28,356 nt of DNA from an uncultured Oxalobacter sp. (GCA_905202055.1 CAJKQK010000019.1:1-28356); one strand, 5' to 3'. Positions 1-8,508 are shown, counted from the first letter of the stretch. Notes: a model not told the origin generated them from the sequence alone. Numbers and translations: made by a program.

Positions 1-627
1 GGCCAATACCGTCCCGTTCCGCAGGATGCCGGCAAACGGGCATTGAAAAATCTGGCATTGTCCTACCTGCTGCTTCTTGACAACACCGACACTTGCAAGC
101 TGGCAATCGACCAGTACCATCAGGCCGACAACATGACAGACCGCCTGGCCGCGCTGACGTCGCTTGTTCATTCAGGGTGCATGCAGAAACTGCCGGAAGT
201 GAAAGAGCTGCTGGAACATTTCTACAAGGAATACGAAAACGAGCCGCTCGTCATCGACAAATGGTTCTCGCTGCAATCCACTTCGCCCACCACATCCATC
301 GAATCCATTCGTGAACTCATGGAACATCCGGCGTTCACCTTCAGAAATCCGAATCGTGCCAGAAGCCTCATCTTTGGCTTTTGTCATAACAATATGGCAC
401 AATTTCATGCTGAAGACGGGAGCGGTTACGAATTCTGGGCGAAATACCTGCTGGAACTGGACAGAATCAATCCACAGGTTGCCGCAAGGCTTGCACGATG
501 CATGGATCAGTACAAACGTTACGTCCCCTCTTTGCGCCAACCGGCAGAACAGGCCCTGCAACAGGTTTCGAAACAGGAATTGTCCCGCGACACGCGCGAA
601 ATCATCAATAAAACATTGTCAGCTTAA
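1..627 (+). CDS. pepN: Aminopeptidase N, C-terminal part (cut by window start)
   Basis: This is the last 208 codons of an M1-family, zinc-dependent cytosolic alanyl aminopeptidase, which removes N-terminal residues in peptide turnover. The frame is open from base 1 (Gly-Gln-Tyr-Arg-Pro...) to the TAA at 625-627, so the gene begins outside the window; the TTG at 43 is only an internal codon. The piece is the all-helical C-terminal domain. Segments such as AEDGSGYEFW and NPQVAARL correspond to the highly conserved tail of Escherichia coli PepN (HAEDGSGY, NPQVASRL), recalled from memory. The HExxH zinc site and catalytic domain lie upstream and cannot be checked here. The 23-nt gap to fbp suggests co-transcription with it. 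Confidence 0.93.
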   Translation, partial: GQYRPVPQDAGKRALKNLALSYLLLLDNTDTCKLAIDQYHQADNMTDRLAALTSLVHSGCMQKLPEVKELLEHFYKEYENEPLVIDKWFSLQSTSPTTSIESIRELMEHPAFTFRNPNRARSLIFGFCHNNMAQFHAEDGSGYEFWAKYLLELDRINPQVAARLARCMDQYKRYVPSLRQPAEQALQQVSKQELSRDTREIINKTLSA

Positions 628-650
628 GAAAACGAAAAAACGGAACAGAA

Positions 651-1664
651 ATGAGACAGAAACGAGTCAGCCTGACACAACATCTGATCGAGGAAAACCG
701 GCGTTACGGCACTGTGCCGGAAGAATTACGCCTGCTTCTGGAAGTCGTCGCACGAGCCTGCAAAACCATCGGACATTCCGTCGGCAAAGGTGCACTGGGC
801 AACATTCTGGGCAGTAACGAAACGGAAAACGTTCAGGGCGAAGTCCAGAAAAAACTGGACATTCTCAGTAATGAAATCCTGCTCGAATCCAATGAATGGG
901 GCGGCCATCTCTCTGCAATGGCTTCCGAGGAAATGGAAACCATTCATCCTATATCAAAAACCTATCCGCATGGCAGTTACCTGCTTCTGTTCGATCCGCT
1001 GGACGGATCGAGCAATATCGACGTCAACGTGTCCATCGGCACCATCTTTTCCGTGCTGAAAATGCCGGAAGACAAGACCGATGCAGACGAAAAAGATTTC
1101 CTGCAACCCGGACGCCAGCAAATCGCTGCCGGTTACGCGCTTTACGGTCCGCAAACCCTGCTGGTACTGACGACAGGCCGTGGCGTTCACTGCTTCACGC
1201 TTGACCGTGAAATGGGTTCATGGGTACTGACGCAGCCAAACATGCGCATTCCTGAAGACACCAGCGAATATGCCATCAACGCATCGAATGCCCGTCGATG
1301 GTTTCCTCCGGTCAAACGCTACTTTGAAGAGATGCAGGCCGGCAAGGGAGGCCCCCTGAAAAAAGATTTCAACATGCGCTGGGTCGCCTCGATGGTCACC
1401 GACATGCACCGGATTTTGAACCGCGGCGGCATCTTCATGTACCCTGCCGATGAACGCAATATCGAACAGGGCGGCCGCATCAGGCTGCTTTACGAAGCCA
1501 ATCCAATGGCATTCATCGTCGAGCAGGCTGGCGGTGCAGCGACCAACGGGCTGATCCCGATGCTGGACGTCGTTCCTGAAAAACTGCACCAGCGTGTTCC
1601 GGTATTTTTAGGCTCAAAAAACGAAGTCGACCGCATTACCCGATATCACAAGGAAACGCGATAA
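651..1664 (+). CDS. fbp: Fructose-1,6-bisphosphatase class I
   Basis: Hydrolyses fructose 1,6-bisphosphate to fructose 6-phosphate, the committed step of gluconeogenesis; cytosolic and Mg-dependent. The product is 337 aa, normal for class I enzymes. The metal/phosphate signature FDPLDGSSNID begins at residue 114 (Asp115, Asp118), and the upstream acidic pair Glu93-Glu94 fits the second metal-binding element. The ATG at 651 is preceded by GGAACAGAA, giving a GGA ribosome site about 6 nt upstream. It follows pepN by 23 nt, an arrangement familiar in Burkholderiales. A GC-rich hairpin lies just downstream (1681-1710). No lesions were seen. Confidence 0.97.
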   Translation: MRQKRVSLTQHLIEENRRYGTVPEELRLLLEVVARACKTIGHSVGKGALGNILGSNETENVQGEVQKKLDILSNEILLESNEWGGHLSAMASEEMETIHPISKTYPHGSYLLLFDPLDGSSNIDVNVSIGTIFSVLKMPEDKTDADEKDFLQPGRQQIAAGYALYGPQTLLVLTTGRGVHCFTLDREMGSWVLTQPNMRIPEDTSEYAINASNARRWFPPVKRYFEEMQAGKGGPLKKDFNMRWVASMVTDMHRILNRGGIFMYPADERNIEQGGRIRLLYEANPMAFIVEQAGGAATNGLIPMLDVVPEKLHQRVPVFLGSKNEVDRITRYHKETR

Positions 1665-1680
1665 AAGTTTTTACCTGACA

Positions 1681-1719
1681 GGCACCGCAACTTCTGCCAT
1701 TTACGGTGCCCGTTTCATT
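1681..1719 (+). terminator. Probable fbp terminator hairpin
   Basis: GGCACCG (1681-1687) pairs perfectly with CGGTGCC (1704-1710) across a 16-nt loop, followed by a T-rich but interrupted tract (CGTTTCATTTTT). The stem is short and the U-tract imperfect, so termination may be partial. Confidence 0.45.
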
Positions 1720-1748
1720 TTTGTCACGCGTTGTTTTCCAAATTCCTT

Positions 1749-1777
1749 TTGTCACCTTTCAGGCCTTGCCATACATT
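1749..1777 (+). promoter_or_regulatory. Candidate sigma70 promoter for glyQS
   Basis: TTGTCA (1749-1754) and TACATT (1772-1777) are separated by exactly 17 nt, a good match to the -35/-10 consensus. A start near 1784 would give a leader of about 140 nt, which contains a small hairpin (AGGCT/AGCCT, 1814-1826). No T-box elements were recognised in it. Confidence 0.45.
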
Positions 1778-1922
1778 TGTGCTGAAAATTTCAGACAATC
1801 CCGACATGAAATCAGGCTAATAGCCTCCTTTCATTTCCCCTTCGCCCATAAAACGGCTAGAATTTCTCCTTATGCAAAAATTCCCCCAATGGGTCAAGGT
1901 TTTTGGGGACAGGAAAACAGAC

Positions 1923-2834
1923 ATGATCACTTTTCAACAAATCATCTTTACGCTTCAACAATACTGGAGCAAGCAAGGCTGCGCCCTGCTTCAACCATAC
2001 GATATGGAAGTCGGTGCAGGCACCTCGCACACTGCAACCTTTTTGCGTGCGATCGGCCCGGAACCCTGGAGAGCGGCTTATGTCCAGCCATCCCGCCGCC
2101 CAAAGGACGGTCGCTATGGTGAAAACCCGAACCGCATGCAGCACTATTACCAGTTTCAGGTCGTTTTGAAACCCGCTCCGGAAGATATCCTTGACCTGTA
2201 TCTCGGTTCTCTGGCAGCGTTAGGCCTTGACCTGAAACAGAACGATGTCCGTTTCGTTGAAGATGATTGGGAAAATCCGACTCTCGGTGCATGGGGACTT
2301 GGCTGGGAAGTCTGGCTAAACGGCATGGAAGTGACCCAGTTCACCTATTTCCAGCAAGTCGGCGGTATTGACTGCAAGCCGATCCTCGGTGAAATCACTT
2401 ACGGCCTGGAACGCCTCGCCATGTACCTGCAGGGCGTTGAAAATGTTTACGATCTTGTCTGGACAGAATGGACTGACCGTGGCGTGAAAAAATATCTGAC
2501 CTATGGCGACGTTTACCATCAAAACGAAGTGGAACAGTCCGCTTTCAATTTCGAACAGGCCAACGTTCCTTTCCTGTTCACCCTGTTCGGCAATTATGAA
2601 ACCGAAGCAAAACGGCTGATTGAAGAAAAGCTGACATTGCCCGCCTACGAAAACATACTGAAAGCAGCACACACATTCAACCTGCTTGACGCCCGCGGCG
2701 CCTTGTCCGTCACGGAACGGGCCGCCTATATCGGTCGTATTCGCACCTTGTCACGCATGGTCGCGCAAGCCTATTACGAATCCCGTGAAGCGCTGGGTTT
2801 CCCGATGTGTGGCGATCAGCGGAAAATTGCCTAG
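1923..2834 (+). CDS. glyQ: Glycine--tRNA ligase alpha subunit
   Basis: Catalytic (class II aminoacylation core) subunit of the bacterial alpha2-beta2 glycyl-tRNA synthetase, charging tRNA-Gly in the cytosol. From the ATG at 1923 the product is 303 aa, the standard length, and begins MITFQQIIFTLQQYW followed by the family block QPYDMEVGAGTSHTATFLRA. An in-frame ATG at 1872 would add 17 unrelated residues. The 1923 start is preferred because the family N-terminus begins there and AGGA (1911-1914) sits upstream. The block YGLERLAMYLQG is also typical. glyS follows after 84 nt and encodes the partner subunit. Confidence 0.97.
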   Translation: MITFQQIIFTLQQYWSKQGCALLQPYDMEVGAGTSHTATFLRAIGPEPWRAAYVQPSRRPKDGRYGENPNRMQHYYQFQVVLKPAPEDILDLYLGSLAALGLDLKQNDVRFVEDDWENPTLGAWGLGWEVWLNGMEVTQFTYFQQVGGIDCKPILGEITYGLERLAMYLQGVENVYDLVWTEWTDRGVKKYLTYGDVYHQNEVEQSAFNFEQANVPFLFTLFGNYETEAKRLIEEKLTLPAYENILKAAHTFNLLDARGALSVTERAAYIGRIRTLSRMVAQAYYESREALGFPMCGDQRKIA

Positions 2835-2918
2835 ATGGAGAAACAGGCCGGACACTGAACTGTACTGTATGAATCATTGAGCGGAAAAATCCGCCGGAAA
2901 AAAGCAAAAGGCTTTAAC

Positions 2919-5003
2919 ATGAACCAGACCCTGCTCGTTGAAATCCTCACTGAAGAACTGCCTCCTAAGGCGTTAATAAAACTGGCCGACTCATTTGCCA
3001 CCACTATCGAAAGCAGCCTCGGACAGGAAAATTTTTTAAACGACACATCCAAAACAAGCATCTACGCAACGCCCAGACGTCTGGCCGTTACGATCACCGA
3101 CGTTCGCGACGTATCGCCTGACAAAACGGTTCGGCAAAAAGTATTGCCGGTCAACGTTGCACTGGATGCAGACGGCAACCCGACAGCACCTTTCAGGAAG
3201 AAGCTGGCAGCCATGAATATCCCTGACATCGACATCAGTCAGCTGGAAAAAGCGCCTGACGGCAAAAACGAAAGTTTCTTCTATACCTACACTGCCGCCG
3301 GATTGCCACTGGCGAACGCATTGCAAAAAGCGGTCGAGAAAGCAGCTCATGACCTGCCCGTACCGAAAATGATGACCTACCAGCGTCCGGATGGTGAAAC
3401 CGTTGAATTCGTCCGTCCTGTTCATGAATTCATCGCCATGCACGGTGAAAATGTCTTGCCGATCACCCTGCTGGGTCTTTCTGCCGGTCGCACCACACAC
3501 GGACACCGTTTCCTTTCTGAAGGAGAAATCGGCATTCTTGCAGCAGACTATTATGCGGTCACACTCGAAACACGCGGCAAGGTCATTCCCGGCTTTCAAT
3601 CCCGAAAAGAACGCATTCGCGCAATGCTGAACGAAAAAGCAAAAGGCGACAAAGTCCTGATGCCTGAATCGCTGCTGGATGAAGTCACCGCGCTGGTTGA
3701 ATGGCCTGTCGTTTACGAATGCAACTTTGAGGACACATTCCTTGAAGTCCCCCAGGAATGCCTGATCCTGACCATGCAGACCAACCAGAAATATTTTGCC
3801 CTGACAGACGCTTCCGGTCGTTTGCGCTCGCGTTTTCTGATCGTATCCAATATGGAAACCAATACGCCACAACGGATCATCAGCGGAAACGAACGTGTCG
3901 TTCGCCCACGCCTCTCGGACGCCCGTTTCTTCTTTGAACAGGATAAAAAGAAAACACTTGAAGACCGTCTGCCCGGATTGGCAAATGTCGTTTACCACAA
4001 CAAGCTCGGTACACTGGCACAACGCATGGCTCGCGTCAGACTGCTCTCCGTTTTCATTGCCGAAAAGCTCGGATACGACAAACAGCTTGCTGACCGGGGA
4101 GCGCAGCTGGCCAAAGCCGACCTGTTGACCGAAATGGTGGGTGAATTCCCTGAACTGCAGGGCATCATGGGAACTTACTACGCCCGTCACGACGGTGAAC
4201 CCGAAGAAGTGGCTTTGGCAGCACAGGAACATTATATGCCGCGTTTTGCAGGAGACGTCCTGCCAACAACGGCAACGGGAACGGTCATCGCGTTAGCCGA
4301 TAAAATGGAAACACTGGTCGGTATCTGGGGAATCGGCCTGCAACCGACCGGCGACCGCGACCCGTTTGCCCTGCGACGTCACGCTCTTGGTTTCCTGCGT
4401 ATCCTTATCGAGAAAAAACTGCCCCTTTCCTTGCGTGAAGTCCTTGCAGAAACAGTTGGCATCCTCTCAACCAACGCAACCATGAAAGATCCGACTGAAG
4501 GTGTGATCGCTTTCTTCATGGATCGTCTGCGCGGCCTTTTGCGGGACCGCGGTTACACACCGGATGAAATCGAAGCCGTCCTGTCGCAAAATCCGGATCG
4601 TTTCGACAATCTGGTCGAACGTCTGGACGCCGTCCGCGCTTTCGCTGAAATGCCCGAAGCGGCATCGCTGGCTGCTGCCAACAAGCGCATTACGAATATT
4701 CTCAAGAAATCGGACATCAACACCGGACAGGTTCAACAGGACGTTCTCGTCGAAGACAGCGAAAAGAAACTGTTTGCCGACATGACGGCAGTCAAACCAC
4801 AGGCCGATCAGAAATTTGCAGCCGGCGATTATACTGGTACACTGAAAACGATGGCTCAACTGCACGATGACGTCGATGCCTTTTTCACCAATGTCATGGT
4901 CATGGCAGACGATCAGAAACTGCGAAACAACCGCATCGCACTACTGAAACAATTGCACACCATGATGAATCAGGTAGCCGACATTTCCAAACTGGCGTCT
5001 TAA
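2919..5003 (+). CDS. glyS: Glycine--tRNA ligase beta subunit
   Basis: Encodes the 694-aa tRNA-binding subunit of glycyl-tRNA synthetase, the partner of GlyQ. The N-terminus MNQTLLVEILTEELPPKAL is diagnostic of GlyS. The internal segments TYQRPDGETVEFVRPVHEF, GHRFLS and LADKMETLVGIW with GDRDPFALRR are conserved family blocks, and the C-terminal region of about 120 residues corresponds to the DALR-type anticodon-binding part. The frame is open upstream to a TTG at 2877, but the ATG at 2919 matches the family start and has AAAAGGC upstream. gmhB begins 15 nt after the stop, so glyQ-glyS-gmhB-plsC is probably one transcription unit. Length is normal and no damage was seen. Confidence 0.97.
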   Translation: MNQTLLVEILTEELPPKALIKLADSFATTIESSLGQENFLNDTSKTSIYATPRRLAVTITDVRDVSPDKTVRQKVLPVNVALDADGNPTAPFRKKLAAMNIPDIDISQLEKAPDGKNESFFYTYTAAGLPLANALQKAVEKAAHDLPVPKMMTYQRPDGETVEFVRPVHEFIAMHGENVLPITLLGLSAGRTTHGHRFLSEGEIGILAADYYAVTLETRGKVIPGFQSRKERIRAMLNEKAKGDKVLMPESLLDEVTALVEWPVVYECNFEDTFLEVPQECLILTMQTNQKYFALTDASGRLRSRFLIVSNMETNTPQRIISGNERVVRPRLSDARFFFEQDKKKTLEDRLPGLANVVYHNKLGTLAQRMARVRLLSVFIAEKLGYDKQLADRGAQLAKADLLTEMVGEFPELQGIMGTYYARHDGEPEEVALAAQEHYMPRFAGDVLPTTATGTVIALADKMETLVGIWGIGLQPTGDRDPFALRRHALGFLRILIEKKLPLSLREVLAETVGILSTNATMKDPTEGVIAFFMDRLRGLLRDRGYTPDEIEAVLSQNPDRFDNLVERLDAVRAFAEMPEAASLAAANKRITNILKKSDINTGQVQQDVLVEDSEKKLFADMTAVKPQADQKFAAGDYTGTLKTMAQLHDDVDAFFTNVMVMADDQKLRNNRIALLKQLHTMMNQVADISKLAS

Positions 5004-5018
5004 TTCAGGGATTAGTTT

Positions 5019-5603
5019 ATGAAACTCATTATTCTGGACCGCGATGGCGTGATTAATGAAGATTCCGATTCGTTCATCAAAACACCGGATGAATGGATTG
5101 CCCTGCCCGGTTCCCTCGAAGCGATTGCCCGCCTGACCAAGGCCGGTTATAAAATCGTTGTTGCGACAAACCAGTCCGGCCTTGGCCGCGGTTATTTCGA
5201 CATCATGACCTTGAACGCCATCCACCAGAAGATGCAGGCTGCCGTAAAGGCGGCCGGTGGAATGATCGAAGCTATCTTCTTCTGTCCTCATACCACCAGC
5301 GACAACTGTGATTGCCGAAAACCGCGACAGGGCATGTTCAGCTCCATTTCCGAACGCTACGAAACCAAACTGGACGAGGTCCCTTCCGTCGGCGATTCCC
5401 TCCGCGATCTCCAGGCCGCGTTTCTGGCTGGCTGCACTCCCATTCTGGTCCTTTCCGGCAAAGGGAAACAAACGCTTGAAAATGGCGGTCTTCCTCCCAA
5501 AACAGTCATATTCGACAACCTTGCCGCCGTGGTGGATCATTTGCTGAGCCGGGATGTGAAAACGGTTGAGGCAAAAGATAAAATTTCCCAGGAAGCATCG
5601 TGA
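5019..5603 (+). CDS. gmhB: D-glycero-beta-D-manno-heptose-1,7-bisphosphate 7-phosphatase
   Basis: HAD-superfamily phosphatase of ADP-heptose synthesis, removing the 7-phosphate so that the sugar can be activated for the LPS inner core; cytosolic. The 194-aa product starts with the HAD motif I LDRDGVIN (nucleophile Asp7, acid/base Asp9). It has motif II ATNQSG and the GmhB zinc loop with Cys89, His91, Cys97 and Cys99 (CPH...CDC) followed by RKP. The late acidic motif GDSLRD has Asp126 and Asp130. The zinc loop separates GmhB from histidinol-phosphate phosphatases and other small HADs. The AGGG at 5007-5010 supports the ATG at 5019. It lies 15 nt after glyS and 51 nt before plsC. Confidence 0.93.
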   Translation: MKLIILDRDGVINEDSDSFIKTPDEWIALPGSLEAIARLTKAGYKIVVATNQSGLGRGYFDIMTLNAIHQKMQAAVKAAGGMIEAIFFCPHTTSDNCDCRKPRQGMFSSISERYETKLDEVPSVGDSLRDLQAAFLAGCTPILVLSGKGKQTLENGGLPPKTVIFDNLAAVVDHLLSRDVKTVEAKDKISQEAS

Positions 5604-5654
5604 CATACCGGAGCCATACTGAAAGCGAATTCCTGAATCGTTGGAGTGAATTCA

Positions 5655-6401
5655 TTGAGTAAAACAAGTCTCTTTTTCCGATCCCTCTGTTTCGGGATCG
5701 TTCAGGTGATATTCACCCCGATCTGGGCCTGTGTCTGTTTCGTGACCATCTGGCTTCCCTTTCCCTTGCGCTATTACATCGCCACCCGCTGGAATGTCAT
5801 CACAATCTGGTTTGCCAAAATCATCTGTGGGATCGACTATCAGGTTATCGGAAAGGAAAACCTGCCCGGGGTTCCCAGCATCCTGCTATCAAAACACCAG
5901 TCCGCATGGGAAACCATTTTCCTGATATCCGTCGCACCCAAACCGCTTTCCTTCGTTCTGAAAAAAGAACTGCTTTATATTCCATTCTTCGGCTGGGCAC
6001 TCGCTCTCATGCGTAATATCCCGATCGACAGAAGCCAGGGTGTTTCCGCCATCAGACAACTGGTCAGAAAAGGAAGCCAGCGTCTGAAAGACGGGCAATG
6101 GGTTGTCATCTTTCCCGAAGGAACCCGTACTGCAGTCGGCAAAAAAGGCAAATATCTTAACGGAGGTTCGCGTCTGGCCATGGAATCCGGCGCACCCGTC
6201 GTTCCGATTGCACTGAATGCCGGAGAATGCTGGCCAAGAAATTCATTCATCAAGAAACCCGGCCTGATTACCGTTTCCATCGGCAAAGCCATATCCCCCG
6301 TCGGGCGGACAGCGGATGAACTGATGAAAGAAGTCGAAAACTGGATTGAAAATGAAATGCATCGGATATCACCCGATATCTATCCACCAGGCAAGTTATA
6401 A
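5655..6401 (+). CDS. plsC: 1-acyl-sn-glycerol-3-phosphate acyltransferase
   Basis: Inner-membrane enzyme that acylates lysophosphatidic acid to phosphatidic acid. The proposed start is TTG at 5655 because GGAG (5643-5646) sits 8 nt upstream; an in-frame GTG at 5646 overlaps that ribosome site and would add three residues. From TTG the product is 248 aa. N-terminal hydrophobic segments (about residues 8-35 and 45-60) anchor it. Motif I is KHQSAWET, so the catalytic dyad is His81-x4-Glu86 rather than the textbook HX4D. Motif III is FPEGTR (residues 143-148), and PVVPIALNAG is the usual distal block. The Glu variant is, to my knowledge, common in betaproteobacterial members. It sits between gmhB and the ygjP-like gene. 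Confidence 0.9.
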   Translation: MSKTSLFFRSLCFGIVQVIFTPIWACVCFVTIWLPFPLRYYIATRWNVITIWFAKIICGIDYQVIGKENLPGVPSILLSKHQSAWETIFLISVAPKPLSFVLKKELLYIPFFGWALALMRNIPIDRSQGVSAIRQLVRKGSQRLKDGQWVVIFPEGTRTAVGKKGKYLNGGSRLAMESGAPVVPIALNAGECWPRNSFIKKPGLITVSIGKAISPVGRTADELMKEVENWIENEMHRISPDIYPPGKL

Positions 6402-6425
6402 TCTCGCAAATACCGGATCTGTCGT

Positions 6426-7283
6426 ATGCAAAAGGACTTGTTCGACCGTTTCCTGACTAAAATATTCGGCGAAAAATCACCCGGGGAGGCAGACCCGTCA
6501 CCACCGCCGTCCGGAAAAGCACGAACTGATAAAAACAGCGGAGACCTTGCAAAAACCATATCACTGAATGACAGACCGATCACTTATACACTGCGTCGGT
6601 CGGCTCGCCGTTCCATCGGTTTTCTCGTCAATGAAACAGGATTGCGTGTCACTGCTCCAAAAAGAAGCAGCTTGTATTCCATTGAAAACGCCATCAGGGA
6701 CAAACAGAAATGGATTCTTTCAAAGCTGGATTTCTATCGCTTCAACCGCCCTGTCACAACAAGTCCGATTGATTGGACAAATGGTGCACTCCTTCCGTTT
6801 CTCGGTGACAAACTGATACTTCACACGATTGAGGGAACGATAAAAAAAACCGTTTTCATAATCGAAAACGGCAAACTTCTCGTCCACCGTCCCGACGATG
6901 GCAAACCCGTCGGCCCGACATTGAAAAACTGGCTCGTAAAACAGGCCGGAACCGTTCTTGCAAAACGACTTGAACTTCAGGCCGAACGCATGAATATCCC
7001 ATTTACGTCATTTTCCCTTTCCAATGCCCGGACAAGATGGGGTTCCTGTACCGCCAAACGTCACATCAGACTGAACTGGAGACTTGTGCATTGTGATATC
7101 ACTCTCATTGATTATGTCGCCATCCATGAACTGGCACATTGCCTGGAAATGAACCACAGCCGGCGATTCTGGGAGATAGTGGCAAGGTATTACCCTGACT
7201 ATAAATACGCACGGAAACAATTGCATCTTCAGTCACCCACCCTGTTTTCACTTTTTGACAAACCCGAAAATCAGACTGACTGA
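6426..7283 (+). CDS. YgjP/SprT-like zinc metallopeptidase (DUF45/M48-related)
   Basis: Predicted cytosolic metal-dependent hydrolase of the YgjP (DUF45) family, 285 aa; its physiological substrate is not established. The C-terminal half carries the family signature: RWGSC (204-208), then HELAH (His234, Glu235, His238) and a downstream third ligand candidate in MNHSRRFW (His244). The first 45 residues are a low-complexity, proline-rich, charged extension (PSPPPSG) not needed for the fold. It lies 24 nt after plsC and is probably in the same operon. The upstream ribosome site is weak (CGGA). The family assignment is confident; the function is not. Confidence 0.85.
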   Translation: MQKDLFDRFLTKIFGEKSPGEADPSPPPSGKARTDKNSGDLAKTISLNDRPITYTLRRSARRSIGFLVNETGLRVTAPKRSSLYSIENAIRDKQKWILSKLDFYRFNRPVTTSPIDWTNGALLPFLGDKLILHTIEGTIKKTVFIIENGKLLVHRPDDGKPVGPTLKNWLVKQAGTVLAKRLELQAERMNIPFTSFSLSNARTRWGSCTAKRHIRLNWRLVHCDITLIDYVAIHELAHCLEMNHSRRFWEIVARYYPDYKYARKQLHLQSPTLFSLFDKPENQTD

Positions 7284-7307
7284 AAATAAAAGTGTGATGC
7301 TAAAACA

Positions 7308-7335
7308 TTTACAGAAACCACTTATCTTTTACAAT
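7308..7335 (+). promoter_or_regulatory. Candidate sigma70 promoter for gloA
   Basis: TTTACA (7308-7313) and TACAAT (7330-7335) with a 16-nt spacer lie 44 nt before the gloA start, suggesting that gloA has its own promoter in addition to any read-through from upstream. Confidence 0.5.
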
Positions 7336-7378
7336 AAAAACCACACGAAATTCATTATCCGACCATACAGGAGATATC

Positions 7379-7765
7379 ATGCGCTTTCTTCATACCATGT
7401 TGCGAGTGGGCGACCTCAACCGCTCCATCGACTTCTATACCAATACATTGGGCATGAAACTGCTCAGGACAAAAGACAACCCGGAATATAAATATACTCT
7501 TGCCTACCTCGGGTATGAAAGCAATCCGGAACAAGCCGAACTGGAATTGACCTATAACTACGGTGTATCCGGATACGAAATGGGTACGGCATACGGACAC
7601 ATCGCTCTTTCTGCAGACGATATCGTCGCGACCTGCAATCGTATTCGTGAAAAGGGAGGAAAAATTACCCGTGAACCGGGCCCGGTCAAAGGAGGCACCA
7701 CCGTAATCGCTTTTGTGGAAGATCCCGATGGTTACAAAATTGAACTGATTCAGGAAAACAGTTAA
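7379..7765 (+). CDS. gloA: Lactoylglutathione lyase (glyoxalase I)
   Basis: Converts the hemithioacetal of methylglyoxal and glutathione into S-lactoylglutathione, detoxifying methylglyoxal in the cytosol. The product is 128 aa. The four metal ligands fall at His5, Glu56, His74 and Glu122, the same numbering as the nickel-dependent Escherichia coli enzyme, so the short Ni/Co-type class is likely. Also visible are the start motif MRFLHTMLRVGDL, YGHIAL and EDPDGYKIELI. A strong ribosome site (AGGAGATATC) precedes the ATG. No damage was seen. Confidence 0.96.
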   Translation: MRFLHTMLRVGDLNRSIDFYTNTLGMKLLRTKDNPEYKYTLAYLGYESNPEQAELELTYNYGVSGYEMGTAYGHIALSADDIVATCNRIREKGGKITREPGPVKGGTTVIAFVEDPDGYKIELIQENS

Positions 7766-7860
7766 AGAAATCCAACTGGAACTCAATCAGTCATAAACAA
7801 TACAACCCTTTCCCGAAATAGCCGCTTATAACGATTCCGAACAGAGAGGAAAACAGGAAA

Positions 7861-7885
7861 GCCTGAATGAACAACCTATTCAGGA
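7861..7885 (-). terminator. Possible terminator of the Mu-type HTH gene
   Basis: CCTGAAT (7862-7868) and ATTCAGG (7878-7884) form a 7-bp stem with a 9-nt loop just past the minus-strand stop at 7901. On the minus strand it is followed by a pyrimidine-rich stretch (CTTTCCTGTTTTCC) rather than a clean U-run. Confidence 0.3.
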
Positions 7886-7900
7886 AAAGACTGCGGTGCC

Positions 7901-8359
7901 CTACTTGTCTTTCAAAGAACCGGACAGTTCTTTCAGCAAGTGGGACAAATCAGCCGTTTCACAGCCATTCATCAGAATTTTATAAAAGATGGCAATAATC
8001 GTGCTCTTCTTATCCGCACTCATTCCTATTTTCTCTTCGGAATCCCATTTTTCCACAACCTGAGCCGCAGCTGTCAGTTTGGCTGTATTAACGGAGCCGG
8101 AAATGTCGTTTTCAGTTCCTGTTCTTTTAACCTGATAACGTTCAGCATTCTGATAAGCGGCAATACCGGCCGTTTCTCCATGAGCCAAAACCAGATAATG
8201 TTCAGGTATTTCGAAAACTTTACGTATTCCACCGATTCCATATTGTTCTTCGTAACGCCAGCCTTCTTTAGCCGCTCTGGACAAAATACTCGATTTGGTC
8301 GTAGGCAAGCCAGGCAGACGCATTCGTGCAATTTCAGCAGCTGTGAATAAAATCTTCAT
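7901..8359 (-). CDS. Stand-alone Mu-type HTH DNA-binding protein
   Basis: A 152-aa protein whose first 60 residues resemble the N-terminal DNA-binding domain of phage Mu transposase and repressor. The cues are FTAAEIARM, LPGLPTTKSSI, an AAKEGW block (Mu: AKKQGW), a glycine-rich wing (GIGGIRKVFEIP) and then a hydrophilic tail. No DDE integrase core follows, so it is a free-standing regulator or domesticated phage-type protein, not a transposase. The C-terminal 70 residues (EEKIGMSADKKSTIIAIFYKIL) are not recognised. The ATG at 8359 is the first in frame, but the nearest purine-rich site (TAGAGA) is far away. It is divergent from the HTH gene at 9205; the repeated ATACACTT boxes upstream are candidate operators. 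Its targets are unknown. Confidence 0.75.
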   Translation of the reverse strand: MKILFTAAEIARMRLPGLPTTKSSILSRAAKEGWRYEEQYGIGGIRKVFEIPEHYLVLAHGETAGIAAYQNAERYQVKRTGTENDISGSVNTAKLTAAAQVVEKWDSEEKIGMSADKKSTIIAIFYKILMNGCETADLSHLLKELSGSLKDK

Positions 8360-8392
8360 AGAAATAGTTGTCTCTAATGAACAAAACGATCA

Positions 8393-8508
8393 ATACACTT
8401 ATAAAACACTTCACAACAGTTAAAAAATCATATAGACTCAAAACATATTGATTCTACTGAGAAATAAAAATTGGGAAATCGCCCTTTACAATACACTTCG
8501 ATACACTT
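8393..8508. repeat. Iterated ATACACTT boxes (candidate operators)
   Basis: ATACACTT occurs at 8393-8400, 8491-8498 and 8501-8508, and a variant AAACACTT at 8404-8411. They form two pairs with 11-bp and 10-bp periods, about one helical turn each. The first pair overlaps a minus-strand TATAAG that could be the -10 of the Mu-type HTH gene. An operator role is inference. Confidence 0.4.

Noticed and set aside
1778..1922. T-box or other riboswitch before glyQ
   Set aside because: Only a 5-bp hairpin is visible; no T-box sequence or specifier stem-loop was recognised, and T-boxes are not usual in betaproteobacteria.
3036..4232. 398-codon open frame on the minus strand
   Set aside because: It lies wholly antisense to glyS, has no recognisable family motifs, and is an effect of codon bias in the real gene.
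4941..5606. 221-codon open frame on the minus strand
   Set aside because: Antisense to gmhB, which has clear catalytic motifs on the plus strand.
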